From contig NZ_NVPR01000032.1 in the NCBI RefSeq assembly GCF_002551815.1, positions 69,514-133,513 on the forward strand: a stretch of DNA of 64,000 nt, written 5' to 3'. Each line of letters begins with the position of its first letter. The stretch's first letter is position 1. Origin of the DNA: Bacillus sp. AFS098217. GTDB taxonomy: Bacteria; Bacillota; Bacilli; Bacillales; Bacillaceae_G. Positions 34,116-43,535 of the stretch are shown in pieces. Made by a program: the position numbers and the translations under genes. A model generated the notes under the pieces. The model made no database searches, was not told the DNA's origin, and was given only the letters and a program-made list of their open reading frames with translations.

Positions 34116-35339
34116 TTATGTACGATAACAGGCATTTATCTTCACATAGTCATAACTTAAGTCACAACCCCAAGCAGTTCCTTTCTCGGCCCCGAGATGT
34201 ACATTCACATCGATTATAATTTCAGGCTGCTTTAACTTTTGCTTCATTTCCTCTGCAGAAAACGTTTTTGGCTCACTGCTTTGTAACACAACGATAGATT
34301 GAACAGCAATATCAACAGTATGGGGCGCAATTGTCACTTCACTTTGACCAATCGCACTAATAATGCGGCCCCAGTTTGGATCTTCACCATACATTGCTGT
34401 TTTCACAAGACTTGAACCAATAATTTGCTTGGCAATCTTATTTCCCTCTTCAATAGTGCGAGCGCCGTGCACGTTTACTTCTACTAATTTCGTAGCGCCT
34501 TCACCATCTTTTGCAATTTGTTTTGCTAAATCTTCACATACCTTTTGCAAAGCGATGATAAACTTTTCCCATTCTGCATGATTTGCGTTAATAGCAGTCG
34601 TTTCTGATAATCCACTTGCCATCACAACGACCATATCATTTGTAGACGTATCTCCATCCACTGTAATTTGGTTGAATGTATGATTCGTAACCTGTGATAA
34701 TGCTCTTTGCAATGCTTCTTGCTCTATATTTACGTCAGTTGTAATAAAACTAAGCATCGTTGCCATGTTAGGATGAATCATTCCAGATCCTTTGGCAGCT
34801 CCTGCGATGGTCACTTCTTTCCCTTCAATCATTAGCTGATAGCACGATTGTTTTGTCATAAGATCCGTTGTTAATATCGCTTTATAAAAAGAGTCTGCTT
34901 TCTCTTTTTCTTTTGTTGGTACAAGAGATGGGATTCCAGCTCGAATCACCTCCATCGGCAAAGGTACTCCAATGACACCTGTTGAAGCAACCGCTATATG
35001 ATGCTCTTTTATAGAAAATTGCTTTGCTGCTAACGCTCGTATTTCATACGCATCCTGTAATCCTTTCGTTCCTGTACAAGCATTTGCATTTCCACTATTT
35101 ACGACTATTGCTTGTAACCTCCCTTCCACTGCGATACTTTCTTTTGTCACTTGTACTGGCGCAGCTTGAAATTGATTTGTTGTATACACAGCCCCGCAAT
35201 TAGCTGGAACTTCACAAACAATCGCTCCCATATCTTTTTTTCCTTTTTTCAATCCTACCTCAGTCCCAATTGCCGTAAAACCTTTCGGCGATACAATTGA
35301 GCCGCTCTCTACTTTTATAATAAAATCTGTTTTAATCAT
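34116..35339 (-). CDS. argJ: Bifunctional ornithine acetyltransferase/NAGS ArgJ
   Basis: A 407-residue enzyme that recycles the acetyl group from acetylornithine to glutamate. The self-cleavage site is in GSGMIHPNMATMLSF, with the Thr of the ATML block as the new N-terminal nucleophile (about 195). NSGNANACTG, the D-x-TNDM block (DGDTSTNDMV) and MYGEDPNWGRI are conserved. It has both the length and motifs of bifunctional forms. Confidence 0.95.
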   Translation of the reverse strand: MIKTDFIIKVESGSIVSPKGFTAIGTEVGLKKGKKDMGAIVCEVPANCGAVYTTNQFQAAPVQVTKESIAVEGRLQAIVVNSGNANACTGTKGLQDAYEIRALAAKQFSIKEHHIAVASTGVIGVPLPMEVIRAGIPSLVPTKEKEKADSFYKAILTTDLMTKQSCYQLMIEGKEVTIAGAAKGSGMIHPNMATMLSFITTDVNIEQEALQRALSQVTNHTFNQITVDGDTSTNDMVVVMASGLSETTAINANHAEWEKFIIALQKVCEDLAKQIAKDGEGATKLVEVNVHGARTIEEGNKIAKQIIGSSLVKTAMYGEDPNWGRIISAIGQSEVTIAPHTVDIAVQSIVVLQSSEPKTFSAEEMKQKLKQPEIIIDVNVHLGAEKGTAWGCDLSYDYVKINACYRT

Positions 35340-35352
35340 CCTTCTCTCCCCC

Positions 35353-36390
35353 TTATGGATACAGTGGTATATACTCTAATCCGGTTGTTTCTTCTAATCC
35401 TGCTAATAGATTTGCATTTTGGATTGCTTGCCCTGCTGCTCCCTTCATCATATTGTCAATAACAGCAACCACTATAATTCTTCTCGTTCGCTCATCATAA
35501 GATGTTCCAATATCACAATAATTTGAGCCCCTTACTTCTTTTGGACTTGGAAATTCCCCTTTAGAACGAACCCGAACAAAAGGAGAGTCTTCATATTCTT
35601 TTTCATATAAATGCTGAAGCTGTGTCACCGGAACATTTCGCTTTACTTTCGCATAGAGAGTAACCATAATTCCTCTCGATACTGGTATTAAATGTGTACT
35701 GAATGTAATTGGTTTTGTCCGCTCATTCCACTCAGTTAACATTTGTTCAATCTCTGGAATATGCTGATGTTCATTTACTTTATAAATATGAAAATTATCA
35801 TATAGCTCTGGAAAATGAGTCATTGTTGTCGGTGTTTTCCCCGCTCCTGATACACCAGATTTTGCATCAATAATCAACGAATCTTCCTCAATCATTCCAT
35901 TTCGCATTAATGGTGCTGCCGCTAGCAATGCTGCTGTGGCAAAACACCCTGGATTGGCAATCAATTGAGCATTTTGAATCGCCGCCCTTTTCCATTCACT
36001 TAATCCATATACTGCTTTTTGAAGAGTTTCCTCATTTGCGGCAGGCTTTTTATACCACATTTCATATGTAGCAGGATTCAACATACGAAAATCACCAGAT
36101 AAATCAATCACTTTTAAACCAGCTGCTAGAAGCTGAGGCGTCAGCTCTGCCGAAACCCCTGCTGGTGTCGCTAAAAATACAATATCCGCTTCTTTCCCTA
36201 TTACATCCACATCAATCTCTTGCAATGTATGAACAAGAAAATTTCGCAAATGTGGATACGCATTTGTTATGTGTTCTCCTACTCGTGAAAAAGAGTGAAG
36301 GGATGTGATTGAAAAGTATGGATGTTGATGTAACAACCTAATTAATTCAATTCCTCCATAACCTGTGGCTCCAATAATCGCGACTTTCAT
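35353..36390 (-). CDS. argC: N-acetyl-gamma-glutamyl-phosphate reductase ArgC
   Basis: A 345-residue NADPH reductase, first gene of argCJBDF. The nucleotide motif is IGATGYGGIELIRLL (7-21) and the catalytic Cys is in LIANPGCFATAAL (about 148). KSGVSGAGKT and HIPEIEQML follow. AGGAGG precedes the ATG. A good sigma-A promoter about 40 bases upstream lies in an AT-rich stretch where ArgR/AhrC would be expected to bind. Confidence 0.96.
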   Translation of the reverse strand: MKVAIIGATGYGGIELIRLLHQHPYFSITSLHSFSRVGEHITNAYPHLRNFLVHTLQEIDVDVIGKEADIVFLATPAGVSAELTPQLLAAGLKVIDLSGDFRMLNPATYEMWYKKPAANEETLQKAVYGLSEWKRAAIQNAQLIANPGCFATAALLAAAPLMRNGMIEEDSLIIDAKSGVSGAGKTPTTMTHFPELYDNFHIYKVNEHQHIPEIEQMLTEWNERTKPITFSTHLIPVSRGIMVTLYAKVKRNVPVTQLQHLYEKEYEDSPFVRVRSKGEFPSPKEVRGSNYCDIGTSYDERTRRIIVVAVIDNMMKGAAGQAIQNANLLAGLEETTGLEYIPLYP

Positions 36391-36427
36391 ATGTTCCTCC
36401 TTATATCGATTCTGTAAATTAAGTATG

Positions 36428-36456
36428 ATTATAATATTGTATATTTATAAAGTCAA
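36428..36456 (-). promoter_or_regulatory. Sigma-A promoter of argCJBDF
   Basis: On the minus strand TTGACT (36451-36456), a 17-base spacer and TATAAT (36428-36433). The flanking AATATTTATTAATT-type sequence is compatible with ARG boxes, but I cannot assign one with confidence. Confidence 0.75.
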
Positions 36457-36616
36457 TTAAATATTTATTAATTTCAAAAAGTTAAAAATCCTTAATTTTA
36501 CTAGAAAAATAATATAATAACATGATTATTTATACAAGAATAATGTATGCTAGCATTTTCTCTATCCTTCAAGTACAATAAAAACAATACATTTATACAT
36601 GTGAGCGAGGAAAAAC

Positions 36617-36802
36617 ATGAATAAAAAACTAATTGAGAAGATGATGATAAAAAGTTTTAGGCAATACCAATGTACACCTGTTTCAAAAGAGGATCAGGAA
36701 GTTTTAATTCAAAGTATCCAAACAATGATTGGTTCAGACCCTGATGTTGATGTGTATGAGACAATTGAAGATATCGTTTATGAATATGTTACAGGTAAAT
36801 AA
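36617..36802 (+). CDS. yqzH: YqzH-like small protein
   Basis: A 61-residue acidic protein beginning MNKKLIEKMMIKSFRQY and ending YETIEDIVYEYVTGK. The C-terminal EDIVYEY block and length match the B. subtilis YqzH family. It is divergent from argC and converges on yqjQ, as in B. subtilis, where yqzH is next to yqjQ-yqjP. GAGCGAGGAA precedes the ATG. Function unknown. Confidence 0.78.
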   Translation: MNKKLIEKMMIKSFRQYQCTPVSKEDQEVLIQSIQTMIGSDPDVDVYETIEDIVYEYVTGK

Positions 36803-36840
36803 AAAATAGGAGATTTCCAAATGGAAACCTCCTATTTTTT
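36801..36840. terminator. Bidirectional terminator
   Basis: AAAAAATAGGAG-TTTCC and GGAAA-CTCCTATTTTTT pair across AAAT, between yqzH and yqjQ. Confidence 0.88.
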
Positions 36841-37635
36841 ACTTAATGATTTACCGGCTATACGTTCAAATAACCCTGGACATAGCGCAAAAAGCTTCGG
36901 TCCTATACTCATCCATTTCGGCAAGTTCACTTCACGCTTTTTCGTTTGCATCGCTTTAACAATTTGCTCTGCTACATATGTTGGCTTTAACATATAACGC
37001 CCCATATTTTTTACATATGTACCCGATTGATCGGCAAGTTCAAAAAAGTTTGTATCAATTGGTCCTGGATTAATTGCTGTTACATGAATGTTTGTATTTG
37101 AGAGCTCCATACGTAAACTATTCGTAAATCCTAATACCGCATGTTTCGTTGCAGCATAGGCACTAGATTTTGGCGTCGCAATCTTCCCGGCTAACGAAGC
37201 AATATTAATAATATGCCCCTTATTTCGCTCTACCATATGAGATAATACAGCCTTCGTACAAGCGACTAATCCAAATACATTGACCTGAAACATATCTTTC
37301 ACTTCTGTCATAGATGCTTCCTCAAACATTTTGAAAATACCAAATCCCGCATTATTTACCAATATATCAATATGCCCTACATCTTGTAATACCTCTGAAA
37401 AAACAGCTTCTACTTCAGCCTCTTTACTTACATCTAATACATAATAATAGCAAGGCGTATTATAAGTCGTTTTAATCGTTTGTGTTAATGTTCGTAATTT
37501 TTTCCCCGTTCGAGCCATTAATACCGGGATCGCGCCTTGTGCTGCAACTTGCATCGCAACTTGTTCTCCAATTCCACTAGAAGCACCTGTAATGACGATT
37601 ACTTTTTCTTGTAAACGTCCTGTCATTGTTGTCAC
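36832..37635 (-). CDS. yqjQ: Short-chain dehydrogenase YqjQ
   Basis: A 267-residue classical SDR oxidoreductase. The cofactor motif is TGASSGIGEQV (about 16-26), NNAGFG follows, and the catalytic YAATKHA (Y-x3-K, about 158-164) with Ser in INIASLAG is intact. The start may be MTTMTG or the second Met. It follows yqjP directly, with its ribosome binding site inside the yqjP end. Substrate unknown. Confidence 0.85.
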   Translation of the reverse strand: MTTMTGRLQEKVIVITGASSGIGEQVAMQVAAQGAIPVLMARTGKKLRTLTQTIKTTYNTPCYYYVLDVSKEAEVEAVFSEVLQDVGHIDILVNNAGFGIFKMFEEASMTEVKDMFQVNVFGLVACTKAVLSHMVERNKGHIINIASLAGKIATPKSSAYAATKHAVLGFTNSLRMELSNTNIHVTAINPGPIDTNFFELADQSGTYVKNMGRYMLKPTYVAEQIVKAMQTKKREVNLPKWMSIGPKLFALCPGLFERIAGKSLSKK

Positions 37636-38589
37636 CTACTTTGCATAATAAATCAATTGTGGTGACGATTCATCAATCATCACTTGATGATTATATGCTA
37701 AATAGTCCAATTGTCCAACTGTTTCTGAAATCGTAAGTGGCAATTGTTCTTTATATAGTACAGGAAATAACTTTACACATACTTCAAAAGCTGTCATCGG
37801 TTTTTCCTTTAGTAACTCCAATACTTTAAATGCACGGGTTTCTTGCTTTTGTAACCTTCCCTCTATTAGCACGTTCACATTTATAATGTCTTCTCCATGA
37901 CCGGATAAGACACGCGAAATATTCATTTCACTTAAACGTTTCAATGTTTGATTATATTGTAGTAAGGGCCGTGCTCGTTCCGTCTGTCCTTCATATGGTG
38001 GCTCTAGTATTGGATTTGAAGAAACATGGCTAATTAAAGCATCCCCACCAATTAATAATCCGTCACGCTCTCTGTATAATGAAATATGAGTGGAAGCATG
38101 ACCAGGCGTTTCAATAACTGTAAATTCCGGTAACGATTCAATTTCATCTCCCTCTCGTACAGTATGAGTTAACGATCTATTACAGGAATATTTAAGTGTT
38201 TGCGTCATAAGTAATGCTTCATCATTCAAACATGCTTCTGGAACGCCAAACTGCAATGAAGCCTCTTTAAAAAATTGTTGATACCGTTGTAAAAATTGAG
38301 GATTTTTTGTAATCCATGGCTCATTCCAAGGATGCCCAACAATATTTGTATTCTCGGAAAATACATTCAAAAGTCCACAATGATCAGCATGATGATGTGT
38401 AATCACTACTGTTTCAATATCTTCTATTTTATGTCCTAAAGCCCCTAATTGACTTTCTAATGCCTTCTTAGCCTCTTCTGTATTTGTCCCTGTATCAATT
38501 AATGTTAATGTCTCCCCCTCAACTAAAAACACATTCACTGTCTCAACTGCAAATGGAACAGGAATCTCCATTCGATGAATTGTCACCAT
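37636..38589 (-). CDS. yqjP: Metallo-beta-lactamase fold hydrolase YqjP
   Basis: A 317-residue MBL-fold protein. The metal motif THHHADHCG (about 58-66), ETPGHASTHISLY and GGDALI are present, followed by a C-terminal winged-helix-like part found in LACTB2/YqjP-type proteins. I start at the ATG at 38589 (MVTIHRMEIP) behind CAGGGGG; the 26-residue extension lacks a site. It pairs with yqjQ in one transcript. Substrate unknown. Confidence 0.85.
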   Translation of the reverse strand: MVTIHRMEIPVPFAVETVNVFLVEGETLTLIDTGTNTEEAKKALESQLGALGHKIEDIETVVITHHHADHCGLLNVFSENTNIVGHPWNEPWITKNPQFLQRYQQFFKEASLQFGVPEACLNDEALLMTQTLKYSCNRSLTHTVREGDEIESLPEFTVIETPGHASTHISLYRERDGLLIGGDALISHVSSNPILEPPYEGQTERARPLLQYNQTLKRLSEMNISRVLSGHGEDIINVNVLIEGRLQKQETRAFKVLELLKEKPMTAFEVCVKLFPVLYKEQLPLTISETVGQLDYLAYNHQVMIDESSPQLIYYAK

Positions 38590-38757
38590 GTTTATACCCC
38601 CTGTCTCTCTTCTCCGGTTCAAAAATGAATTCCTCTTCAGTTTACAACTTCCATGAAAATTTGTCATTATTTTCAGATAAAAAGGAGGTGTTTTCTATTT
38701 AAAAACGAATGTATGTACATTTATAAGTTTTTTTACAAAAAATAAAGGAGGAACATC

Positions 38758-39597
38758 ATGTCTATTCAAAATATTTCCTTTCTCGGTGCAGGATCTATCG
38801 CCGAAGCAATTATTGCTGGTTTATTAGATGCAAACGTCGTAAAGAGTGAACAAATTACAGTAAGCAATCGCGCAAATGAAACAAGATTACAGGAGTTACA
38901 TACAAAATATGGTGTCAAAGGAACTCATAACAAACAAGAATTACTTGCTCATGCAGATGTAATTTTTCTAGCAATGAAGCCAAAGGATATTGCGGAAGCA
39001 ATTGTACCTCTTAAAGACTATATAACGAGTAAGCAACTCGTTATCTCATTATTAGCAGGCGTCTCTACTCATTCTATTACGAACTTGCTTCAAAAAAATG
39101 TTCCGATTATCCGGGCAATGCCAAATACATCTGCTGCTATTTTAAAGTCTGCTACCGCTATATCTCCATCCTTACATGCAACAGAACAACATATTCGCAT
39201 TGCTAAATCTTTATTTGAAACAATCGGCCTCGTTTCTATAGTAGCTGAAGACGATATGCACGCTGTTACTGCACTATCTGGAAGCGGTCCGGCATACATA
39301 TATTACGTCGTTGAAGCAATGGAAGAAGCTGCAAAACAAATCGGCTTAGAAGAATCTGTAGCGAAATCACTTATTTTACAAACAATGATTGGTGCAGCTG
39401 AAATGCTTAAAGCCAATACAAAACACCCTTCTATCTTACGAAAAGAAATTACTTCTCCTGGGGGAACAACAGAGGCAGGCATCGAGGTTCTGCAAAGCTT
39501 TGATTTTCAACAAGCGCTCATATCATGTATTACAGAAGCTACAAAACGATCATATGACCTTGGAAAAACATTAGAACAATTAACAAAAGAAAAATAA
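38758..39597 (+). CDS. proI: Pyrroline-5-carboxylate reductase (ProI type)
   Basis: A 279-residue NAD(P)H reductase making proline from pyrroline-5-carboxylate. The dinucleotide motif FLGAGSIAEAIIAG (8-21), RAMPNTSA, and the C-terminal block SGSGPAYIYYVVEAM and SPGGTTEAG are diagnostic. Its place beside yqjP-yqjQ matches B. subtilis proI (yqjO). AAAGGAGGAAC precedes the ATG. Confidence 0.93.
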   Translation: MSIQNISFLGAGSIAEAIIAGLLDANVVKSEQITVSNRANETRLQELHTKYGVKGTHNKQELLAHADVIFLAMKPKDIAEAIVPLKDYITSKQLVISLLAGVSTHSITNLLQKNVPIIRAMPNTSAAILKSATAISPSLHATEQHIRIAKSLFETIGLVSIVAEDDMHAVTALSGSGPAYIYYVVEAMEEAAKQIGLEESVAKSLILQTMIGAAEMLKANTKHPSILRKEITSPGGTTEAGIEVLQSFDFQQALISCITEATKRSYDLGKTLEQLTKEK

Positions 39598-39601
39598 AAA
39601 A

Positions 39602-39636
39602 CGGAGCTCAGAAAATGAATCTGAGCTCCGCTTTTT
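39602..39636. terminator. Bidirectional terminator
   Basis: CGGAGCTCAG/CTGAGCTCCG with a 9-base loop and T tract lies between proI and sdaAA. Confidence 0.85.
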
Positions 39637-39653
39637 ATCATAATATTATTTCT

Positions 39654-40532
39654 TTATTTGCTACTCTTTCCAAAAATCTCTTCTTGTAGGCGACGTCCTG
39701 TCGGTGTTGCCGCTAGTCCACCTTCCGCTGTTTCACGAAGAGCAACTGGCATTGTTTGCCCAATTCTAAACATAGCTTCAATAACTTCATCACATGGAAT
39801 CGTACTTGTTACGCCAGCTAATGATAAATCCGCTGCAATCATCGCATTTGAAGCACCCGCAGCATTACGTTTTACACAAGGCACTTCTACAAGTCCAGCA
39901 ACAGGATCACATACTAATCCTAGCATATTCTTTAACGCAATTGCCATTGCTGTAGCTGCTTGCTCTGGCGTTCCACCAGCCATTTCAACAGCAGCTGCCG
40001 CTGCCATTCCACTTGCTGAACCAACCTCAGCTTGACATCCTCCAGCTGCACCGGAAATACAAGCATTGTTGGCAACAACCATACCAAATGCTCCTGCTGT
40101 AAATAAGAATTCAATCATTTCTTCACGTGTTGGCTGTAATTTTTCTTTAAGTGCAAACAATACACCCGGTACCGTCCCAGCTGATCCAGCTGTTGGTGTT
40201 GCACAAATGATTCCCATTGCTGCATTTACTTCATTTGTTGCAACCGCTTTGCTCACTGCGTCCAAAATAGTGTGGCCAGATAAGCCTTTCCCACTTTTCA
40301 TATACTCTTGCACTTTCACAGCATCTCCGCCCGTTAAACCCGTCGGTGATTTCACACCGCGAATACCACGTTCTACTGCTTGTTCCATCACGACTAAATT
40401 CTTTTCCATTCCGGCAAGTACTTCTTCACGAGAGATACTTCTTGTTTTCATTTCACATTGAATCATAATTTCTGCAATTTTTACATTCTGTTCTTTAGCT
40501 TGTGCCACTAGTTCCGCTGCGTTCCGAAACAT
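39654..40532 (-). CDS. sdaAA: L-serine dehydratase, alpha subunit
   Basis: A 292-residue iron-sulfur subunit of L-serine deaminase, which converts serine to pyruvate and ammonia. Cluster-ligand cysteines lie in NNACISGAAGGCQAEVG and GLVCDPVAGLVEVPCVKRN. I start at the ATG at 40532 (MFRNAAELV) behind AGGGGGG. It directly follows sdaAB; the two form one enzyme. Confidence 0.95.
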   Translation of the reverse strand: MFRNAAELVAQAKEQNVKIAEIMIQCEMKTRSISREEVLAGMEKNLVVMEQAVERGIRGVKSPTGLTGGDAVKVQEYMKSGKGLSGHTILDAVSKAVATNEVNAAMGIICATPTAGSAGTVPGVLFALKEKLQPTREEMIEFLFTAGAFGMVVANNACISGAAGGCQAEVGSASGMAAAAAVEMAGGTPEQAATAMAIALKNMLGLVCDPVAGLVEVPCVKRNAAGASNAMIAADLSLAGVTSTIPCDEVIEAMFRIGQTMPVALRETAEGGLAATPTGRRLQEEIFGKSSK

Positions 40533-40550
40533 GGTGTTTCCCCCCTGCAA

Positions 40551-41210
40551 TTAATCCATAATAGTTACTTGACAAATATTTGATTGTCCTTCTATTTCTT
40601 CAATCACTTCTTCAGCCAATAATTCATCTGTTTCAATGACCATAAGCGCTTTTCTGCCTTTTTCCTTACGAGAAACACTCATTGTACTAATGTTAATTTC
40701 ATGTTTGGCAAGTATAGAAGCTACAGATGCAATTGCCCCAAAGCGATCATTATTCACGATGAGAAGTGCTGGACTTGTTCCTGATAGTTGTAAATCAAAT
40801 CCATTTAACTCCACCACTTCGATCTTTCCACCACCAATTGAGCAAGCAACGACTTCGATTTCTTCCTCTCCTTTATACAAACGAATTCTCGCTGTATTCG
40901 GATGAGGAGCATTTGCTTCTTCTTCAATAAAATTCACTTCAATCCCACGCTCTTTTGCAATCTCTAGCGCACTTGGTATACGTGTATCATCTGTTTCAAA
41001 TCCTAATATTCCACCGACCAATGCTACGTCTGTACCGTGACCACGATATGTTTTCGCGAACGATCCATATAACGAAATCGTAACTCTTTCCGGTTCATGA
41101 CGGAACAATTGACGAGCAACTTGCCCCATTCTTGCCGCACCTGCTGTATGTGAACTTGATGGACCAATCATAACTGGACCAATAATATCAAATACTGAGC
41201 GATATTTCAT
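40551..41210 (-). CDS. sdaAB: L-serine dehydratase, beta subunit
   Basis: A 219-residue subunit. The substrate-binding motif GPSSSHTAGAARMG (about 16-29) is near the N terminus; a C-terminal ACT domain (about 145-215, with LLIVNNDRFGAIASVASIL) may sense serine. I use the second of two adjacent ATGs (MKYRSVFD), which gives the better spacing from AGGGGG and the usual 219-220-residue length. Confidence 0.94.
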   Translation of the reverse strand: MKYRSVFDIIGPVMIGPSSSHTAGAARMGQVARQLFRHEPERVTISLYGSFAKTYRGHGTDVALVGGILGFETDDTRIPSALEIAKERGIEVNFIEEEANAPHPNTARIRLYKGEEEIEVVACSIGGGKIEVVELNGFDLQLSGTSPALLIVNNDRFGAIASVASILAKHEINISTMSVSRKEKGRKALMVIETDELLAEEVIEEIEGQSNICQVTIMD

Positions 41211-41245
41211 CATAATTCCCCCTAAAATTACTTACTACTATTCTA

Positions 41246-41737
41246 TTAAGCTACCGCATCTGTTGCTTTCCCAACCGTACCACGAATTTGCTCAGCTGTA
41301 CGAATTGGATAGTTTTTGAATACAAGTGAGCCAATATATCCTGAAACAAGACCAGATACTTCTGGTACACGTTTTTCAATTTGTTTTACTAAAAACGATA
41401 TAAGATAACCAGCAATAAATCCTGGTAGCAATCCAAAGTTTAACACAGAAGCCCCTACAAGGATAGCATAAACAGGTGATACACCCATAGCTAATGCAAC
41501 AAGAGTCGCACCAGCAACCCCGCCTAGGCTACCAGCTGACTTCCCAACCTCTTTTAAAAAGTCTATGCCAATTAAATCTCCACCAACGTATAACTGGAAT
41601 GCTTCCACTAAGAAACTTGCAACTGCTGCACTAGCTAAAGCTCCCATTGCCTTCATACCATTTGGTGCTTTAAAACTAAAGAGTGAAAAAAGACTTAATA
41701 CAACTAATCATAGTACAGTTCCCTTAATAATCTCTAT
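41246..41737 (-). pseudogene. Decayed PTS EIIC-like membrane protein gene
   Basis: The open part (41246-41656) encodes 136 residues of a hydrophobic protein (VASFLVEAFQLYVGGDLIG, VSPVYAILVGASVLNFGLLPG) resembling PTS EIIC type-2-like proteins, which are usually about 340 residues. In the same frame, translation continues upstream as LVVLSLFSLFSFKAPNG, is interrupted by TGA at 41708-41710 (probably former TGG, Trp), and reaches an ATA at 41735-41737 behind GGGAGAGGG, where an ATG start would be expected. The central half of the family also seems missing. No start within the open part has a ribosome binding site. Confidence 0.75.
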
Positions 41738-42074
41738 GTTGCCCTCTCCCTTTTAGTCAATTTCGTTTCGTTACGAAAAATGGCTAAAATACACGCTGTA
41801 ACTCACGAGGAATTGTAATGTGCCCTCATTATAGCTTGTTTTTTGTAAAACGCTTACTTTTGGTGAATTTTAAAATTTCTGATTTCAAATTCATTTATCT
41901 TTCTTGTATCAATAATATATAAATTTGCTTATATAACAGTTTTTCAAAACAACCGATATTTTATATTTTCTTACTGTATGTTCAAAAACTTTAAAATCTC
42001 TGTATCATATCATAAAGATATTAAATGATAACAGTTATATCTATATGATAGAGAAAAATTTTCTATAAAAAATA
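41738..42074. other. Gene-free AT-rich region
   Basis: About 340 bases between the decayed EIIC gene and the rnz terminator. GTAAAACGCTTAC (near 41846) is a small palindrome loosely like a cre site. I see no ORF, RNA or repeat. Confidence 0.5.
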
Positions 42075-42105
42075 AAACAATGGCAAACCTACGTTGCCAT
42101 TGTTT
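42075..42105 (-). terminator. rnz terminator
   Basis: AAACAATGGCAA pairs with TTGCCATTGTTT; the minus strand continues with T-rich sequence. Confidence 0.85.
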
Positions 42106-42113
42106 GTGAAATA

Positions 42114-43037
42114 TTACCGTTCTACTGGAAAACATTTTAAATCCATCGCTATTTCAGTATTCGTAAACAGCGACTGTGCTTCTTGTACCAATTCTTTATA
42201 TGTATCTCCTTGATAGCGAGAACTAATGTGAGTCAATATTAACCGTTTCACATTCGCCTGCAGCGCAATACGAGCTGCCTGTTCTGTTGTCGAATGAAAA
42301 TAATCATGTGCCTGCTCTTCATCTGCTGCTGCAAATGTCGCCTCATGTACAAGTACATCTGCATCTTGCGCAAGGCTTTTACTCGCCTCACAATAACGCG
42401 TATCCCCTAAAATTGTAATGATTCTTCCTTTTTGAGGTGGGCCGATAAAGTCTTTTCCGTTTAGAAGCCTTCCATCATCTAATTCAACTACCTCACCGTC
42501 TTTTAAGCGTTTAAAGATTGGCCCTGGTTTCACTCCTGCTTCTAGCAGTTTCTCAACAAGAAGATGTCCTTGTATATCTTTCTCAACAATTCGGTATCCA
42601 AAGCACTCAATTCCATGTGACAACCTCTTCGTTTCTACATAAAATTGTTCGTCTTCAAAAACAATACCTTCCTCAGTAATTTCCACAATTTCAAGCGGGT
42701 ATTTCACATGTGTTGTACTCACTGATAATGCTACTTCAATAAATTGCTTAATCCCTTTTGGACCATACACCGTTAATGATGTTGTCCCACCTTGAAAAGA
42801 ACGACTTCCTAATAAACCAGGTAGACCAAAAATATGATCACCGTGTAAATGCGTAATAAATATTTTTGCAATGCGACGCGGACGTACAGATGTATGTAAA
42901 ATTTGATGTTGCGTTGCTTCACCGCAGTCAAATAACCACGTTTCACTTCGTTCTTCTAACAACTGCAAAGCAATTGCCGAGACATTTCTTCCTTTTGAAG
43001 GAACGCCTGCACCAGTTCCTAAAAACACAAATTCCAC
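42114..43037 (-). CDS. rnz: Ribonuclease Z
   Basis: A 307-residue MBL-fold endonuclease that trims tRNA 3' ends lacking encoded CCA. The zinc motif is [15 protein letters not shown] (about 61-75). The flexible-arm region ([15 protein letters not shown]) and [14 protein letters not shown] and LTHISSRY follow. It is a short, dimeric form of family-typical length. A single gene with its own terminator. Confidence 0.96.
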   Translation of the reverse strand: MEFVFLGTGAGVPSKGRNVSAIALQLLEERSETWLFDCGEATQHQILHTSVRPRRIAKIFITHLHGDHIFGLPGLLGSRSFQGGTTSLTVYGPKGIKQFIEVALSVSTTHVKYPLEIVEITEEGIVFEDEQFYVETKRLSHGIECFGYRIVEKDIQGHLLVEKLLEAGVKPGPIFKRLKDGEVVELDDGRLLNGKDFIGPPQKGRIITILGDTRYCEASKSLAQDADVLVHEATFAAADEEQAHDYFHSTTEQAARIALQANVKRLILTHISSRYQGDTYKELVQEAQSLFTNTEIAMDLKCFPVER

Positions 43038-43233
43038 TTTCTTTCCTCCAGCTCTTTATAGAATCTATCTTTCATCTTACGGAATGTTATTTCAAATGGC
43101 AAATCAAATTTCCTTAACCGCCCACCGCCCATCTGGATAACTATATATAACGAACGTTACAAATAAAAAATTTAGTAATCGTTCGTGCCTTGTAGTAAAA
43201 TGATTGTATCATAAATAAAGGGAGCATTTAACC

Positions 43234-43485
43234 ATGAAAGAAGTATTTCGTTTACAAACTGATTTTTCATCTTCATTTGACCGCTGGGTAAGTTCCTTCG
43301 TTTCTGATCACCCAGCGCAACTAAAATGGACGACTTTAAAAGAGTTAATCCATGAGTACACAGCATTGCATACAAATCAAACGTTGCCGGAATACATTTC
43401 TTCTTCTATCACATATTATGCACAACGTATTTCAACAGCAAACCATTCAGAGATTGTAATTTATGAAAATCCTGCTATTTTATAA
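43234..43485 (+). CDS. Conserved small protein of unknown function
   Basis: An 83-residue soluble protein (MKEVFRLQTDFSSSFDRW) with aromatic-rich amphipathic segments and no recognised motif. AAGGGAGC precedes the ATG by about 8 bases, and coding usage looks normal. It is divergent from rnz and followed 5 bases later by a family 1 repeat. Confidence 0.65.
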   Translation: MKEVFRLQTDFSSSFDRWVSSFVSDHPAQLKWTTLKELIHEYTALHTNQTLPEYISSSITYYAQRISTANHSEIVIYENPAIL

Positions 43486-43490
43486 TCTAT

Positions 43491-43535
43491 AGAGTGGAAC
43501 TTTAATCATTGGGTCTTACTGCCCGCAAATAGCGA
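43491..43535 (+). repeat. Family 1 repeat, short copy
   Basis: AGAGTGGAACTTTAATCA followed by ACTGCCCGCAAATAGCGAG, matching the ends of the other copies but without the centre. It overlaps the 3' end of the minus-strand gene at 43516. Confidence 0.6.

Noticed and set aside
38681-38690. Perfect Shine-Dalgarno AAAGGAGGTG upstream of proI
   Set aside because: It is followed by stop codons within a few triplets; no peptide of useful length starts there.
41840-41860. Possible CcpA cre site near sda and the decayed EIIC gene
   Set aside because: GTAAAACGCTTAC does not align with the cre consensus without an inserted base.
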